DNA from: Carposina sasakii
Taxonomy: Eukaryota; Arthropoda; Insecta; Lepidoptera; Carposinidae
Length of the DNA stretch: 64,000 nucleotides
Assembly (NCBI GenBank): GCA_014607495.2
Contig: CP053162.1
Span: forward strand, 5,588,469-5,652,468
Direction of reading: 5' to 3'
Shown here: positions 10,601 through 19,695 of the stretch, piece by piece
How the letters are laid out: each line of letters opens with the position of its first letter
Position numbering within the stretch: position 1 is the first letter of the stretch
Translations under genes and position numbers: made by a program
Notes under the pieces: generated by a model
The model's database searches: none
What the model was told of the DNA's origin: nothing
Seen by the model: only the letters and a program-made list of their open reading frames with translations

Positions 10601-12169
10601 CAAAAACAGCCCAATAATGAGTGGAAACCTGTTGCGTACGCTAGTCGACAAACCTCTCTTGTCGAACAAAAATATCATAGTTTTGAACTTGAGACATTAG
10701 CCGTCGTCATGAGTTTAAATAAATTTAAAATATATGTATCAGGTATCAAATTTGTGGTGGTAACTGATTGTAACGCTTTGCGTTGGACTTGGTCTAAAAG
10801 AGATTTAAATCCTCGTATTGCTAGATGGTGGTTGGAAGTACAAGGCTATAATTTTGACGTTGAATACCGCCCTGGTAAATCTATGGCTCATGTGGACGCA
10901 TTGAGTCGGAATCCAGTTGTTAATCCAATTGTTGCGCGTTGTGTAGAAAAAGATTTAATCGAAAGTATTCAAAAGGATGACGACTCAATACGTGCAATCA
11001 TCACTCAACTGAAAGAGGAAATAGCGAATAATAACCATCGTGGATTGTGTAAGGATTATGTAGTCGATAATGGTATTCTGTTTAGGAAAATAGATGGTTG
11101 CAATAAAGTCGTTGTGCCTAGGTTAACACGATGGTCTTTGGTGCAGTCTTTTCATGATAATAACGGTCATTTTAACTTCAATAAAACTTATGAAGCTCTC
11201 AAGTGTAAATACTGGTTCAGTGGTATGCGTCACTTCATACAAAAGTATGTTCGCGGTTGTATCTCATGCCAATACGCCAAAAAGCCAACTGGTCGGCAAA
11301 TAGGATTATTACACCCAATAGAAAAGGTGGCTGTCCCATTTCAAACTGTACACGTGGACCATCTTGGTCCATTTTGTAAAACTCGGACAGGCAAAATGTA
11401 CATTTTGGCTATTATAGATGCTTTTACGAGATACATTTGGATTGAGGCTGTACGGGATGTTAGTTGTGAGAAGACCCTTCAGGTGTTTGATCAATTTATT
11501 AAAACTTTTGGACTACCTAGTCGCATTATTAGTGATCGTGGAAAAGCATTTGACTGTCGCGAATTTAAGAAGTATTGTCTCGATAGACAAATAAAACATG
11601 TTATGACTGGAGTAGCAAGCCCTCGGGCCAACGGCCAAATAGAACGGTTCAATCGCACCATTTTAGACTGCTTAGTAACATACGTCGGCGAAGATCAGAA
11701 TAATTGGGAACAGTTTCTTCCTAAAGTCCAGTTGGGCCTTAACTCAAATGTTAGCTCAAGTACAGGTAAAAGCCCGCTCGAATTGTTATTCGGATTTTCT
11801 CCACGTTTATCAGGAGATATTGTATTACCTGCGAGACCCGTTAATTTGAACGAATTAAGAGAGGGCGCTGTTACTCGTTCCCAATGTGTAGCTCAAAAAG
11901 CTAAAGATCGCTTTGATAAATCTAGACGCTCTTGCGCGCCTTTGAATGAAGGTCAACTTGTCTTAGCTGATCGCAAAATTATTAAAAAGGGATTAAAAAG
12001 TGGCAAGCTTATGCCCCGTTTTAACGGGCCGTATATTATTTCAAAAGTCTTGCCAAACGATCGCTATGTTATTAAAAGTACCGATCGCCGAAATCGTGCC
12101 TATGAAGGTGTCCTGGCCAGGGATAAATTAAAACCTTTCTCAGTTAATTATAATTCCGATTCCAATTAA
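7613..12169 (+). CDS. gag-pol: Gag-Pol polyprotein of the Ty3/gypsy element
   Basis: A single frame of 1518 codons makes the structural and replication proteins with no frameshift between gag and pol. In order: a basic N-terminus; a gag core at about residues 150-310; three CCHC zinc knuckles starting at C328, C356 and C376; an aspartic protease around D434; reverse transcriptase (about 690-900, YLDD at 836-839); RNase H (about 980-1090, with HTDAS); integrase with an HHCC zinc domain (from H1181) and a DDE triad D1249, D1308, E1344 (35 residues between the last two); and a C-terminal GPY-like motif. No chromodomain was seen. The protease reads D-F-G-S-S where D-(S/T)-G is normal, which is unusual. 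The upstream leader ends AATTAATAATTA before the ATG. Confidence 0.95.
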   Translation: MKMGRHKQKDEGRHERRLRRKLLEDQNLKLAERLKTLESVVFRDNDFTNVIECRSGSLQNDKRSKGHNSESMTPPLPVNQSILPINSDPTATSESVSTINDQQPLLLPTCAPITVNNGSVDVVSTHTNMSNTPSQAVPPSLLSSSIRYVGRSDPIPDFDPQSSLITMEQWLRKVEGISEMYGWDEKTLIFNCSSKLKGYARQWYDQLNDLKCNWSEWKIRLLTAFPSNRSKLNMMRELVNVVRHPSQDFLQFYYDKLALGNACNLPETLITEAIIGTIGNDLVEVGAISAGCRDTRGLLCYLSSLRRPTQSNFNQDRRNNYIDNKLRCHICKRRGHISSKCTYKLQTKQDKTSLVCTFCSKVGHEDKNCYQKLKKCSYCGKTGHVKDECMKLKNRNMNKHNNTQVVRIIKDAAGSSKYYMYIKINDLLTYAFIDFGSSCITITESVSYQLKLVVNPCRMQNAICGFGGSKITPLGETWIKVTADEATCEAMAYIVPDCAQDIGVIVGQPFTEYPNVYVTKTPTTLKIYNSNNLTQVPNLYDDIERVQLVLDESIMLQPGINKIILSSIEPITSTVSVHASESVKPRQECLVKECKADVIDGKAIISVFNLSDRQIKLPAGRCVARATIMDIDSSGYKVGDNLKPDVLRELHNILTEYSDCFSGDDGKVGKCSIEMHIELTDKKPIYYRPYRLSLADREKVRNIVSDLKEKGIVEDSNSPYASPVILVPKKTGESRMCVDYRSLNKITKKERYPLPLIQDQLDRLSKQRVFSCLDIRSAYHCIQIDDDSKEYTAFITPDGHFQYTRMSFGLVNAPSVFQRAMDDILGQLRFQCATAYLDDVLIYAENYDDALLRLRSVLQKIQEANLTLRLDKCSFLVPRIEYLGHEVCNGEVRPSMHKLSAVRDFAVPQNVHQVRQFLGLANYFRKYVQGFASLARPLTILTKKNQPWLWNDEQLRAFEQIKKVLINKPVLALFNPDYDTQIHTDASKLGLGGILMQKQPNNEWKPVAYASRQTSLVEQKYHSFELETLAVVMSLNKFKIYVSGIKFVVVTDCNALRWTWSKRDLNPRIARWWLEVQGYNFDVEYRPGKSMAHVDALSRNPVVNPIVARCVEKDLIESIQKDDDSIRAIITQLKEEIANNNHRGLCKDYVVDNGILFRKIDGCNKVVVPRLTRWSLVQSFHDNNGHFNFNKTYEALKCKYWFSGMRHFIQKYVRGCISCQYAKKPTGRQIGLLHPIEKVAVPFQTVHVDHLGPFCKTRTGKMYILAIIDAFTRYIWIEAVRDVSCEKTLQVFDQFIKTFGLPSRIISDRGKAFDCREFKKYCLDRQIKHVMTGVASPRANGQIERFNRTILDCLVTYVGEDQNNWEQFLPKVQLGLNSNVSSSTGKSPLELLFGFSPRLSGDIVLPARPVNLNELREGAVTRSQCVAQKAKDRFDKSRRSCAPLNEGQLVLADRKIIKKGLKSGKLMPRFNGPYIISKVLPNDRYVIKSTDRRNRAYEGVLARDKLKPFSVNYNSDSN

Positions 12170-12937
12170 GAATGGATTCTTGTTATGGGTGATCGCAATA
12201 ATGAAAATTTATTTAAAATTTATTTTGTTTTGTTATAATTACAATTTTCCTTGAACATGTTTATTTTATTTACCCTTTTATTAAAAGCGCTTCGCCTTAA
12301 GAGGCGTGACCATATACCTATATGATAGCATTCCTTCAGAAGCTATGTCATCCAGATTCGCATTAAGATGCTTGAGTTCGAGATGAGTTACGATCAACCC
12401 TTACGAATGCATTCTGTGTTAAGAATAAAATTAAATGTTACAGCATGGAGACGTCCATCTTATTATAATGTCATTAAGAAGTCATAATATTATACTATTT
12501 TGGGTATTGCATTGCCTATAGTACGCTAACATTACATTTAGACGTAATTCCTTCTACAAGATCGTAGAATCTAAATTTATGAGATACCTTCATTCAGATG
12601 TTGGTTCGGGCATAATGCTTTGTTGGAAGGTTTTAAGAAGTTCTTTCAATCGGTACCTAACATTCAGATGTTAGATGTATACTTATGACATTAAGAAGTC
12701 ATCAGTTTGGATACCTTAAGAGGTATAATAACTAACGTTCAGATGTTAGATGTATACTTATGACATTAAAAAGTCATCAGTTTGGATACCTTTAGAGGTA
12801 TAACAGCTAACGTTGAGATGTTAGATGAAGATAGCATTAGGAAGCTCTCGATTTATTAGATACCTTGAGAGGTATGCCACTAGCTCCAACTACAGATGAT
12901 GCTACGCGGGACTCGTAGCAATATCAGGAAGGCCGAC
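12170..12937 (+). other. Hairpin-rich 3' non-coding region of the LTR element
   Basis: From 12293 to 12920 there is a chain of short inverted repeats. Stem/loop/stem examples: 12293-12306 CGCC/TTAAGA/GGCG; 12360-12371 GCA/TTAAGA/TGC; 12658-12673 TAACA/TTCAGA/TGTTA; 12685-12702 ATGAC/ATTAAGAA/GTCAT; 12711-12726 ATACC/TTAAGA/GGTAT; 12733-12748 TAACG/TTCAGA/TGTTA; 12786-12801 ATACC/TTTAGA/GGTAT; 12808-12823 TAACG/TTGAGA/TGTTA; 12860-12875 ATACC/TTGAGA/GGTAT. Others are at 12325-12346, 12552-12569, 12760-12777, 12833-12846 and 12900-12920. Part of this (12658-12823) is a degenerate tandem repeat of about 75 bases. It probably acts as RNA, for example in packaging, stability or export; this is inference. 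Confidence 0.8.
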
Positions 12938-13146
12938 TGTAAGGAAATTCAAGTTCGAAGCTGACAACACTGGATACGAAGATGTGTAGGGTAGTTTCAC
13001 ATTTATATTTTTAGGCCCGCTTCACGGGTTTGACTCACTTGGCTTCCCGCTCTGCTTGAGGTTAGTTCTATCAAACTGCACTGTAAGTTTATTATTAATA
13101 TACTTTTATTTTGAATTTCATTTTGTTTTTCTGAGTATCTCTAACA
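12938..13146 (+). repeat. 3' LTR, 209 bp
   Basis: Identical to the 5' LTR and followed by the GTAT target duplication. A short purine run (AGGAAGG) lies about 5 bases upstream and may serve as polypurine tract. Confidence 0.93.
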
Positions 13147-13194
13147 GTATGTAAATTGTATTTGAATATATGAACTGAGCTATACTAGTGCGCA

Positions 13195-13395
13195 CACTGG
13201 AGAATACTTGACCATAGTCACCACGCTGGATAGGTGGGTTGGTAACCCCAGTGTAATTATCGGCTTATGTTGTCAACACGGGAGGCGCTACTGTCCACCT
13301 CCCGGAAATCTTTAATCGCCTCTTACGATACCCTCAAGCAGGCATGGGGTGGTTCTATTCTACTCTGCCGACACCACCCGCCCCACAGTACAGTA
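13195..13395. repeat. Degraded interspersed repeat
   Basis: Contains CACCACGCTGG and AGGTGGGTTGGTAACC, variants of segments at 18724-18842 and 63520-63630, so it is part of a dispersed family. The remainder to 13675 holds no gene that I can see. Confidence 0.5.
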
Positions 13396-13675
13396 GGAGG
13401 TACCTACCTTCAAATTTATAAACCTTAATTATGATATTGTGCAGGAACCAATCAAACTAGTTTGACGAAATATAGTAACGTAAATAAAAAAAATGGCCAT
13501 GAGCTCAGGTAAAAATGCTAAGAATTCTTATGGGTTTTCCTGTAATCTACAAATAAATAAATAAAGTACTGATCCAATATGTTTTTTTTCAAAACTTTAG
13601 GCCCAGTTTCGGAGATGAGAGGGGGCCGTCATTACTCTATTTTCGTCTTCTTTCTTGAATAAAACCAAGACTATA

Positions 13676-15391
13676 CAGGGTGTTTTTTAGTTGCCACCCT
13701 TAACGAAGGGTACGTACTCTATACATCATATAAAGTAAGTTTATGCCAGAAAAAATGCTGGGAAAAGATGAATATTTTTTGAAAAAAAAAATGTTTAATT
13801 TCCTGATTGGGCGAAATTCATAGTGTCCAGTGTTTATGCTAGTTTTTTCATAGAAAGATATTAATTATTTCTCGTGAAAAAATCTTGCTTGCACACGTCA
13901 ATGTGCATTTATGCAGAAAAACGCAGTCTATTTACTTTGGACCATAATATTTTGGAAACCAGACACAGCCCAGGTATGCTTCCATGGAGAAAAATGATCG
14001 TGATGATGATCAGATTCCGTAGTTTTCGGGAACGTTGACGACCAAAAATCAGCCTGTATGTATAGGTATATTTTACGAGTACTACATTAACAAAGATAAT
14101 ATATTTGAGATCCTCATAATGAGCCCTTTGGTATGTAATACATTATGGTTTGAAAAACTTTTGCTTAATTTCGTAATTTGTCCCACGAAAGCCCTTATTT
14201 TCAAAAATTATTTATTTATTAGGTTACATACATATGAAATTGACGTTTTGTAAGGGAGGAACATAAAGTCGATTTTCTTTAAATATAATATAAGTATTTA
14301 TTTAATCAAAGTACAAATATAGGATTGCAATTTTGTACTTTTGCCATATCATAGGTAGTTTATTGATCCCTTTACTAAGAATACCATTCGAACGAGAATC
14401 AATAAAATCTTTGAAGGCGCTTTGGGCTGCCCCATCTTTTTCCCTTGCAAGAAGTTATCCAAATTTCTGAAATAGTGGTAATCTGTTGGAGCAAGGTCCG
14501 GGGATTACTGAGGACGTCTTGGACATTAAAATTGAAACTCCTCTAATTTGGTAACGGTCTGTTATTCAGTGTGTGGTCTAGCTTTGTCCTGAAGCAGCAG
14601 TGGCCTAGAGTGATTGACCAGGCTTGGTTGTTTAGCAGCTAGCTTTTCCATCGGGGTTTGCAGTTGTTGATATAATAAACATTTGCCGTAATCCTCTGGT
14701 CAGATTTAAGAAAGCTGTAGTGAATAACACCGGCACTAGTTCACCAAACGCTCATAAGTTACTTTGATTTGAGTCAATTTTCGCTTTAAATACTCGTACG
14801 TATTTCAATGTAGTATCTAAATCGTTCGTTGGAGTGAATTTATCTCAGAAAAAACCGCAAAGTGCAATTTTGTATGTATTTTGGGAGTTCATTGGACTAG
14901 TGTCTCACAGTGCTGCCATTTGACGAAGGCCATTTAAGACAACCCTCATTGCTACAGCTACTTCATTTTGCGGTTGGGTTTATATTCCTGGGAACAAAAT
15001 TACAGGTGTTTGTTAGTCACAAGGTATGTATGTACGCAGTACCTAAACAGTTGGCCGGTCCTGCGCAGAGGGTGCCCTTAGCGTGGCTGAGGTGGTTTAT
15101 ATAAAAATTAGCCAATATATGCTTTCAAAACGGAAATTGTTTAAAATCAGTTCGATTCCGGCAGTCACAACTTAAACCTAAACCTCCATTAGGTTTGATC
15201 AGTAATATTGAGGGCAACTATTTTTTTGTTAAAATTTTTATTTTTAAGTCATGATCTGAGGCCTAATTAAACGAACTAAACTATTTTTTTCTGAAAATAT
15301 CAGAAAAAAGTTGAAAAATTTACAGTGTTTTCCGCATTAGAATCATGGTCTAAAGTCATGGTATCCATAGTTGCCTGTCACAAACACTCTG
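13676..15391 (-). mobile_element. Decayed mariner-like DNA transposon, 1.7 kb
   Basis: The left end CAGGGTGTTT follows TA and the right end (minus strand CAGAGTGTTT) also abuts TA, so the ends are inverted with a TA target duplication. The minus strand carries a broken transposase (14400-14610). The right arm recurs alone at 1018-1277. At 1.7 kb it is longer than the usual 1.3-kb mariner, suggesting insertions. Confidence 0.75.
14400..14610 (-). pseudogene. Mariner-family transposase remnant
   Basis: Minus-strand translation in shifting frames gives LLLQDKARPHT and then, about 40 codons on, SPDLAPTDYHYFRNLDNFLQ. These match the end of the mariner catalytic core, where QDNARPH- and SPDL(A/S)P(T/S)DY-type motifs carry the second and third catalytic aspartates. 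In-frame stops lie between the two motifs, so the gene is dead. The N-terminal half is not recognisable. Confidence 0.75.
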
Positions 15392-15404
15392 TATAGTGGC
15401 CTAT

Positions 15405-15450
15405 ATTCATAGCATTTCGCTTAACATACTCCTTTTGTTACATCTTATAT
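15405..15450. repeat. End fragment of the 51920-52150 MITE family
   Basis: TTTCGCTTAACATACTCCTTTTGTTACATC matches the right end of the element at 51920-52150 in broken form (TTTTCGCTTAACATACCC, then TTGTTACATCCTGTATA). Confidence 0.5.
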
Positions 15451-15624
15451 AATATAAAATTATTAATAAACCTTATATAATAGCAATATGTAAAAAAATG
15501 TGAAGATATTGAGGTAATTAAATAAAAGATTCCATTAAAATTAGCAAAAACATTTAATAGTAATCCATAATCGCGTCCTGGTCGATAATTAAGTCCATTT
15601 TCGTGCAGTTTTCACAATGTAAGT

Positions 15625-16577
15625 TTAACCTCTTCCACCGCCACCTCCACGGTTGCCTCCGAAACCGCCTCCTTGGTTGCCTCCGAAACCGCCTCCTTGA
15701 CTGCCCCCAAAACCGCCACCTTGGTTGCCCCCAAAACCACCTCCTTGGTTGCCACCGAAACCACCTCCTCGGTTGCCTCCTTGTCCACCCCCACCGCCAC
15801 CTCGCTGAGCGATGGAAGTGCCCAATAGAGCTACAACCAGTGCGAAAACGAGAAGAACCTATAAAAATAAAATTAATAAACACTTATAAATAGATAACAA
15901 AATGTGTTCCGTTAAAATAATATTTTATTCCTAAAACGTAAAAGTGTAAAGTAAATGTTACAATGTAATTATCGGTTGAAAACAACAAATGCAAAATTTC
16001 AATGTAACTTTCATCACGTCAAATAAATCAAAAACTATAGGTACATAATTAATAAAATTGTAACGGATCGATGTTTGTGTGATAGGTTAAGACGTGCACC
16101 TTCCAAGCGGGAGGCGTAAGTTCGATCCCAGTCACGGGCCTGTACCAATGAACGGAATGCACGTAAAACCGTTGGTCCTGCGGCTGATCTATCTCCGGTC
16201 GTGTCGGCTTTCCGTCCCATCGGACTATGAGAGTGAGGGAATAGAGAGTGCATCTGTGTTTGCGCACACACTTGTCCTGCGTACCTGGCCAATCTCCGTA
16301 GAGATTGGTCGCCTTGACCGAAATACGGTCGGAGATCATCATCACGCTAATCTCAGACGGCTTAACCGACACTTAACATATAGGCACTTAACATATACTT
16401 TTTATCCCGGAAATATGTTTTTATCCCGGATAATTTCGACATTTTGTTTTTCGGAGTCGCGGGTGTCCACTAGTTGTGATTATAATTTGTTCAGACGACC
16501 TCTAAATAACGTTGGACATTAAAATTTATTATTAAAATTCGAAAAATAATCATGTTCCTTACCTTAGCTGATGCCAT
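15625..16577 (-). CDS. Gly-rich secreted protein 3 (two exons)
   Basis: Exon 1 is 16563-16577 (MASAK) with donor GTAAGG. Exon 2 is 15625-15858 after a TATAG acceptor, phase 0. The product is 82 aa. The signal peptide VLLVFALVVALLGTSIAQ is followed by a GGGGQGG start, then six GG-N-(Q/R)GGGFGG-type repeats, and a GGGGGRG end. The exon structure and the position of the intron within the signal peptide match the genes at 1703-2484 and 4589-5588, so this is a dispersed third complete member, separated from them by the LTR and mariner insertions. Its repeat is richer in Asn/Gln and lacks Pro. A TATA box is present at 16628-16635. Two repeats lie in the intron. Confidence 0.8.
16074..16365 (+). mobile_element. 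tRNA-derived SINE in the intron
   Basis: It starts with a tRNA-like head (GGTTAAGACGTGCACCTTCC and a B-box-like AGTTCGATCCC). It continues through GGACTATGAGAGTGAGGGAA to CGGTCGGAGATCATCATCACG. The same element is inverted at 48633-48975, and a worn inverted copy lies at 32886-33060. Opposite orientation to the host gene. Confidence 0.75.
16375..16480 (-). repeat. Fragment of a dispersed retroposon (ATCCCGGGATAAAAAGT family)
   Basis: TTTTTATCCCGG...TTTTATCCCGGATAATTTCGAC recurs at 29610-29690 and, inverted, at 47880-47960. This family is common in Lepidoptera and may be Metulj-like; that name is from memory and uncertain. Confidence 0.55.
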
Positions 16578-16627
16578 AGTGCTGATGTTCTGTGCTGGAC
16601 AGATTCCTCGATACTGGCCTGGGAACG

Positions 16628-16635
16628 TTTATATA
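16628..16635 (-). promoter_or_regulatory. TATA box of Gly-rich gene 3
   Basis: The minus strand reads TGTATATAAACG about 50-58 bases 5' of the ATG at 16577, similar in place to the TATA of gene 2. Confidence 0.6.
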
Positions 16636-16764
16636 CAGAGTATCATGTAGTGTCTATTTTCGCACAACTACCGTGAATCCGTTGTGTGAGTCTATGTCTG
16701 CGGTTCTTAACTTATTTTGGAAGTTGTGAAACATGTTAAATTACATTAATACATAAAGACAAGG

Positions 16765-16960
16765 CTGTTTTTTTTATATGGGGGTAGGCAGAATTGCAGA
16801 GTCATAATGGAGATCCCACAGCCACGTTTAGCATTGCGGGGACAGATGCAAATGTTCTGTGACAAGTTGCTAGGTTATCGCCTTAGAGAATGTCCGAGTA
16901 CAGTCGAATTTTACGACATGCACGAAAGGGGATGCAGCAGAGGATGAATTTAAGTAACTT
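16765..16960 (-). mobile_element. SINE copy (same family as 7050-7247)
   Basis: GGGGGTAGGCAGAATTGCAG, GAGATCCCACAGCCACGTTT and GTGACAAGTTGCTAGG are the inverse of segments in 23695-23925. Confidence 0.55.
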
Positions 16961-16969
16961 GTACATGTT

Positions 16970-17080
16970 AACTATACCCTCAAAAATGGTCAGAAGTGGC
17001 ACCATGTGATTCTATCGGCCCTTGGTGCTCTGCCTATCCCGTAAGGAATAATGGCGTGATTATATGTATGTATGTATTTT
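16970..17080 (+). mobile_element. Short SINE-like repeat with (TATG)n tail
   Basis: ATGGTCAGAAGTGGCACCAT, TCTATCGGCCCTTGGTGCTC and CCCGTAAGGAAT, then a TATG tail. Further copies are at 27085-27190, 31205-31280 (partial) and 55490-55600. Confidence 0.65.
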
Positions 17081-17149
17081 AAATTATTGCAAATAATTTT
17101 AGTTTGTAGGTAGTTATATTTATTAGTTATTTAGTATGTAATCATGATT

Positions 17150-17705
17150 TCAAATCAAATCAAATCAAATCATTTATTTTGCACAAAATATGAGTAATAT
17201 TGTTACAGGTTGTTATAGTTTAGTCTAGTTCATACATATTTTGTCATGGGAGACATGCAAAAAACTTATTCTATTTAAAAATTATCATCATTAATTGTAA
17301 TATTTCTGATACAAATACATATTCTTATTACATAAAAATGTCAAACGTTATCATATTATGTCAGATTAAATTAATACAAATAGGAACATACATAAATTCA
17401 TTATAAAATAAAAATTTACTATTTGATTTCAAATTTAGCCGCTAAAAATTCATTTATTGAGTAATAAACGCCACTCATCAATAATTCCGTAAGTTTTCTT
17501 TTAAATATGGATATAGACTTAATTTTACAAAGGTCTGCGGGCAATTTATTGTATATCCTAGGAGCCATTCCAAAAACACTTTTATTATATATTGCAGACT
17601 TGCATAGGGGCATGCATATTTTATGTCTGTTACGTTCTCCTTTTAATTTTGCAAATGTCTCCAAATTATTTTGTACATACATTGCCATCTCCAGTATATA
17701 CAAGA
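17150..17705 (-). mobile_element. 5'-truncated LINE 3' end (CR1/Jockey-type)
   Basis: A minus-strand frame (17419-17703) ends with NRHKICMPLCKSAIYNKS, LYNKLP-like RIYNKLPADLCKIKSISIFK and YYSINEFL. This is the conserved C-terminal tail of CR1/Jockey-type LINE polyproteins. It is followed by a 3' UTR and a (TTTGA)n tail (plus strand CAAAT repeats at 17150-17175). Confidence 0.7.
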
Positions 17706-18723
17706 AGTAATAAAAGATTTTTCAAAGTAAAAAAAAAAGTATAAAGAAATCACACACATAATGATGTGAATTCTCTCTCAAATTTTTATAAACTTTCGCC
17801 ATCTATTATTTTAAAATTAAAATATATTTTTGCTTTAATAAGAAATCCTTTCTTATTCGTTTCTTCATACAAATAATTTATTTTCCATGTTTTAGGTCTC
17901 CGAGATCAGTAGTCTAGGCCGTACTTACGTTGAGCCATCAATCAGGCAATAAGGAGAAAGCATTTTTATGGATAGATAAGTTTATTTTGTGTTACAGCTA
18001 TTTACCCAGTGCTCGGAAATGCGTAAAACTCAAAGAAAAAAATCGCCATTTTGATGAAATGATGTATGTGTTTGACTGGGTGCCTAAGGTTTAAAAGCCA
18101 AATTTCACCTGGCAGGTAGGTAGCGCTGTGCTCATAAATATTGTATCCACTCCCTCGACAGACCCAGGAGACATCGGCCTGGGCCCACCCCTAAGAGGGT
18201 ATTGCAATGGCGCCTAATAAAACATCAGTTTGACAGTGGACAGTTTGAGAACCACCTCGTCGATGAAGCGGTATCAATAGATATACACTAAACTTGATTT
18301 TGTGTTTATTTTGTCACGTTTGTTCATACCTACTTTGAAGTTGAAGGTTATGTTTGTTTAGTTTTATATTAGGTATGTTTTGTATCCTCAATACAAGAAA
18401 AGATAAAACAATAAAATATTTGGTTTCCATGCGTAACGGATTTACTACGGTGAAGCGTAAAACTGGACTATGCAATACATTGCTATTTAAAAAACCCTTG
18501 ACTTTGGTGATTTGCTGTTTGTTTTGAGGAACTGTAAAACTGAAAATCAATGAACACAATAGTGAATTTCCGGAAACACACGGATGATTTCTCTTCCAAT
18601 GAACCGTTAACGTAATGTATCATTTGTCTATATTATTCATAAAAATGTACGAGTAGGTGTGTAATAAGTGAGGCTTCGAAAATTCTAAACACGTACTAAG
18701 AAGGTTAATTACCAAATAGTTTT
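17706..18723. other. Gene-free stretch
   Basis: AT-rich; no supported gene. Short open frames lack signal peptides, splice partners or composition unlike the background. Confidence 0.35.
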
Positions 18724-18842
18724 CAGCCTATTGCAGTCCACTGCTGGACGCAGGCCTCCCCCAGGGTACGCCACAAGGCTGCTGTCATAGGGGGTTTTTG
18801 CCCCTGTCACCACGCTGGGCAGGCGGGTTGGTGACCGCAGTC
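18724..18842. repeat. Repeat sharing the RTE 3' tail
   Basis: Begins CAGCCTATTGCAGTCCACTG like the 3' end of the RTE element at 21060, then continues with CACCACGCTGGGCAGGCGGG. The same pattern is at 63520-63630. A SINE that borrows the RTE tail is likely. Confidence 0.5.
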
Positions 18843-19341
18843 GGAAAAAAGCTATTAGTAGAATCGATGTATTTTTACTATTGATTAGAAAACAGATGTT
18901 AGGAAAATTTGCCCTAAAGATGACTTCATCGAAATATTTATTTATTTTATTTAATCATAACGATATTTTGTTGCCTTCCCCGCAACTTTTATTTTATTAT
19001 TTATTTTAATTATTTAATCATAACGTCCCAACGTCCATAGGGTCCCAAGCTCCAAGGTGAACGCCACAAACATAAACATATGTATGCCACCACCATGCAA
19101 AACAGTACTTATATAATAAAAGTGTATATGGTATAGCCCTCAAAGTCTATACATATAATAAAATACCCGCAGATGTGTCCTGTACTGAAAAATTTCATTT
19201 ATTTAAAAAAAGCTTCATGAGTTACTGATGGAACAGTATTCAGTATTTATGTCTCTATAGTACTCATAAGTTTTGTCTATGTTTATTTCACACGTTTAAA
19301 ATTAAAAATAAAAATCGTCACAAAAAATAAAAGTATTTATT
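18843..19341. other. Gene-free stretch
   Basis: No gene seen. Downstream (minus sense) of the Tyr/Pro-rich gene. Confidence 0.3.
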
Positions 19342-19695
19342 TTAGTCAGTGGACTGTCCAATTTTATTCTTGCTCTTGTAGAAGCTCACTAATCCGGGGT
19401 AACCGTACCCTGGGTACACCGGGTACAGATTGGGATACCCGTAGTACGGGTACGTGTATAAACCATTATTATACGGGAATGGTATTGGTCTGGTAGGATT
19501 TAGGACTGGTTTTCCGCCGTCTTTAGGGTCCTTTCCTTTTACCTCCTTAATACGACTTGGCTCATTATCACCGTATGGACCGAGAACTGGAAGCCATGGA
19601 GACTGGTCCTGGTTAATGTTTTGGTCTCCGTCATAATAATTTAGAAAAGCACTGACGGAAACAACGATTTGGATTATAAGAATAAGGCGATACAT
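19342..19695 (-). CDS. Tyr/Pro/Gly-rich secreted protein, single exon
   Basis: A complete 117-aa frame. Residues 1-16 (MYRLILIIQIVVSVSA) are a clear signal peptide. The mature protein has a charged stretch at about 50-60 (KEVKGKDPKDGG) and an aromatic repeat region (PYYGYPNLYPVYPGYGYPG) near the C-terminus. No Cys. PYYGYP-type repeats occur in extracellular structural proteins such as cuticle, silk or eggshell components; nothing decides among these. Unlike most genes in the window it needs no intron, and the start is the only Met before the hydrophobic segment. A CATAAAAC box lies about 45 bases upstream of the ATG (minus sense), with TTCAGTG closer in as a possible initiator. Confidence 0.7.
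   Translation of the reverse strand: MYRLILIIQIVVSVSAFLNYYDGDQNINQDQSPWLPVLGPYGDNEPSRIKEVKGKDPKDGGKPVLNPTRPIPFPYNNGLYTYPYYGYPNLYPVYPGYGYPGLVSFYKSKNKIGQSTD

Larger units (their letters stand above)
7248..13146 (+). mobile_element. Intact Ty3/gypsy-type LTR retrotransposon
   Basis: Two 209-bp LTRs (7248-7456, 12938-13146) appear identical base for base and have TGT...ACA ends. The element is flanked by a GTAT duplication (7244-7247, 13147-13150), as expected of Ty3/gypsy integrase. Inside are a 156-bp leader, one gag-pol frame without stops (7613-12169) and a 768-bp 3' non-coding region full of hairpins. There is no envelope frame. Identical LTRs and an open frame imply a very recent insertion. 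The primer site is not certain: a TGG begins 9 bases after the LTR (7466). The polypurine tract is weak (about 12927-12932). Confidence 0.93.

Noticed and set aside
14035..14253. 72-codon plus frame
   Set aside because: Lies in the decayed mariner element, on the strand opposite the transposase remnant. No recognisable motif.
16035..16522. Frames up to 142 codons in the SINE region
   Set aside because: They follow the SINE sequence, which recurs at 48624-48851 with similar chance frames.
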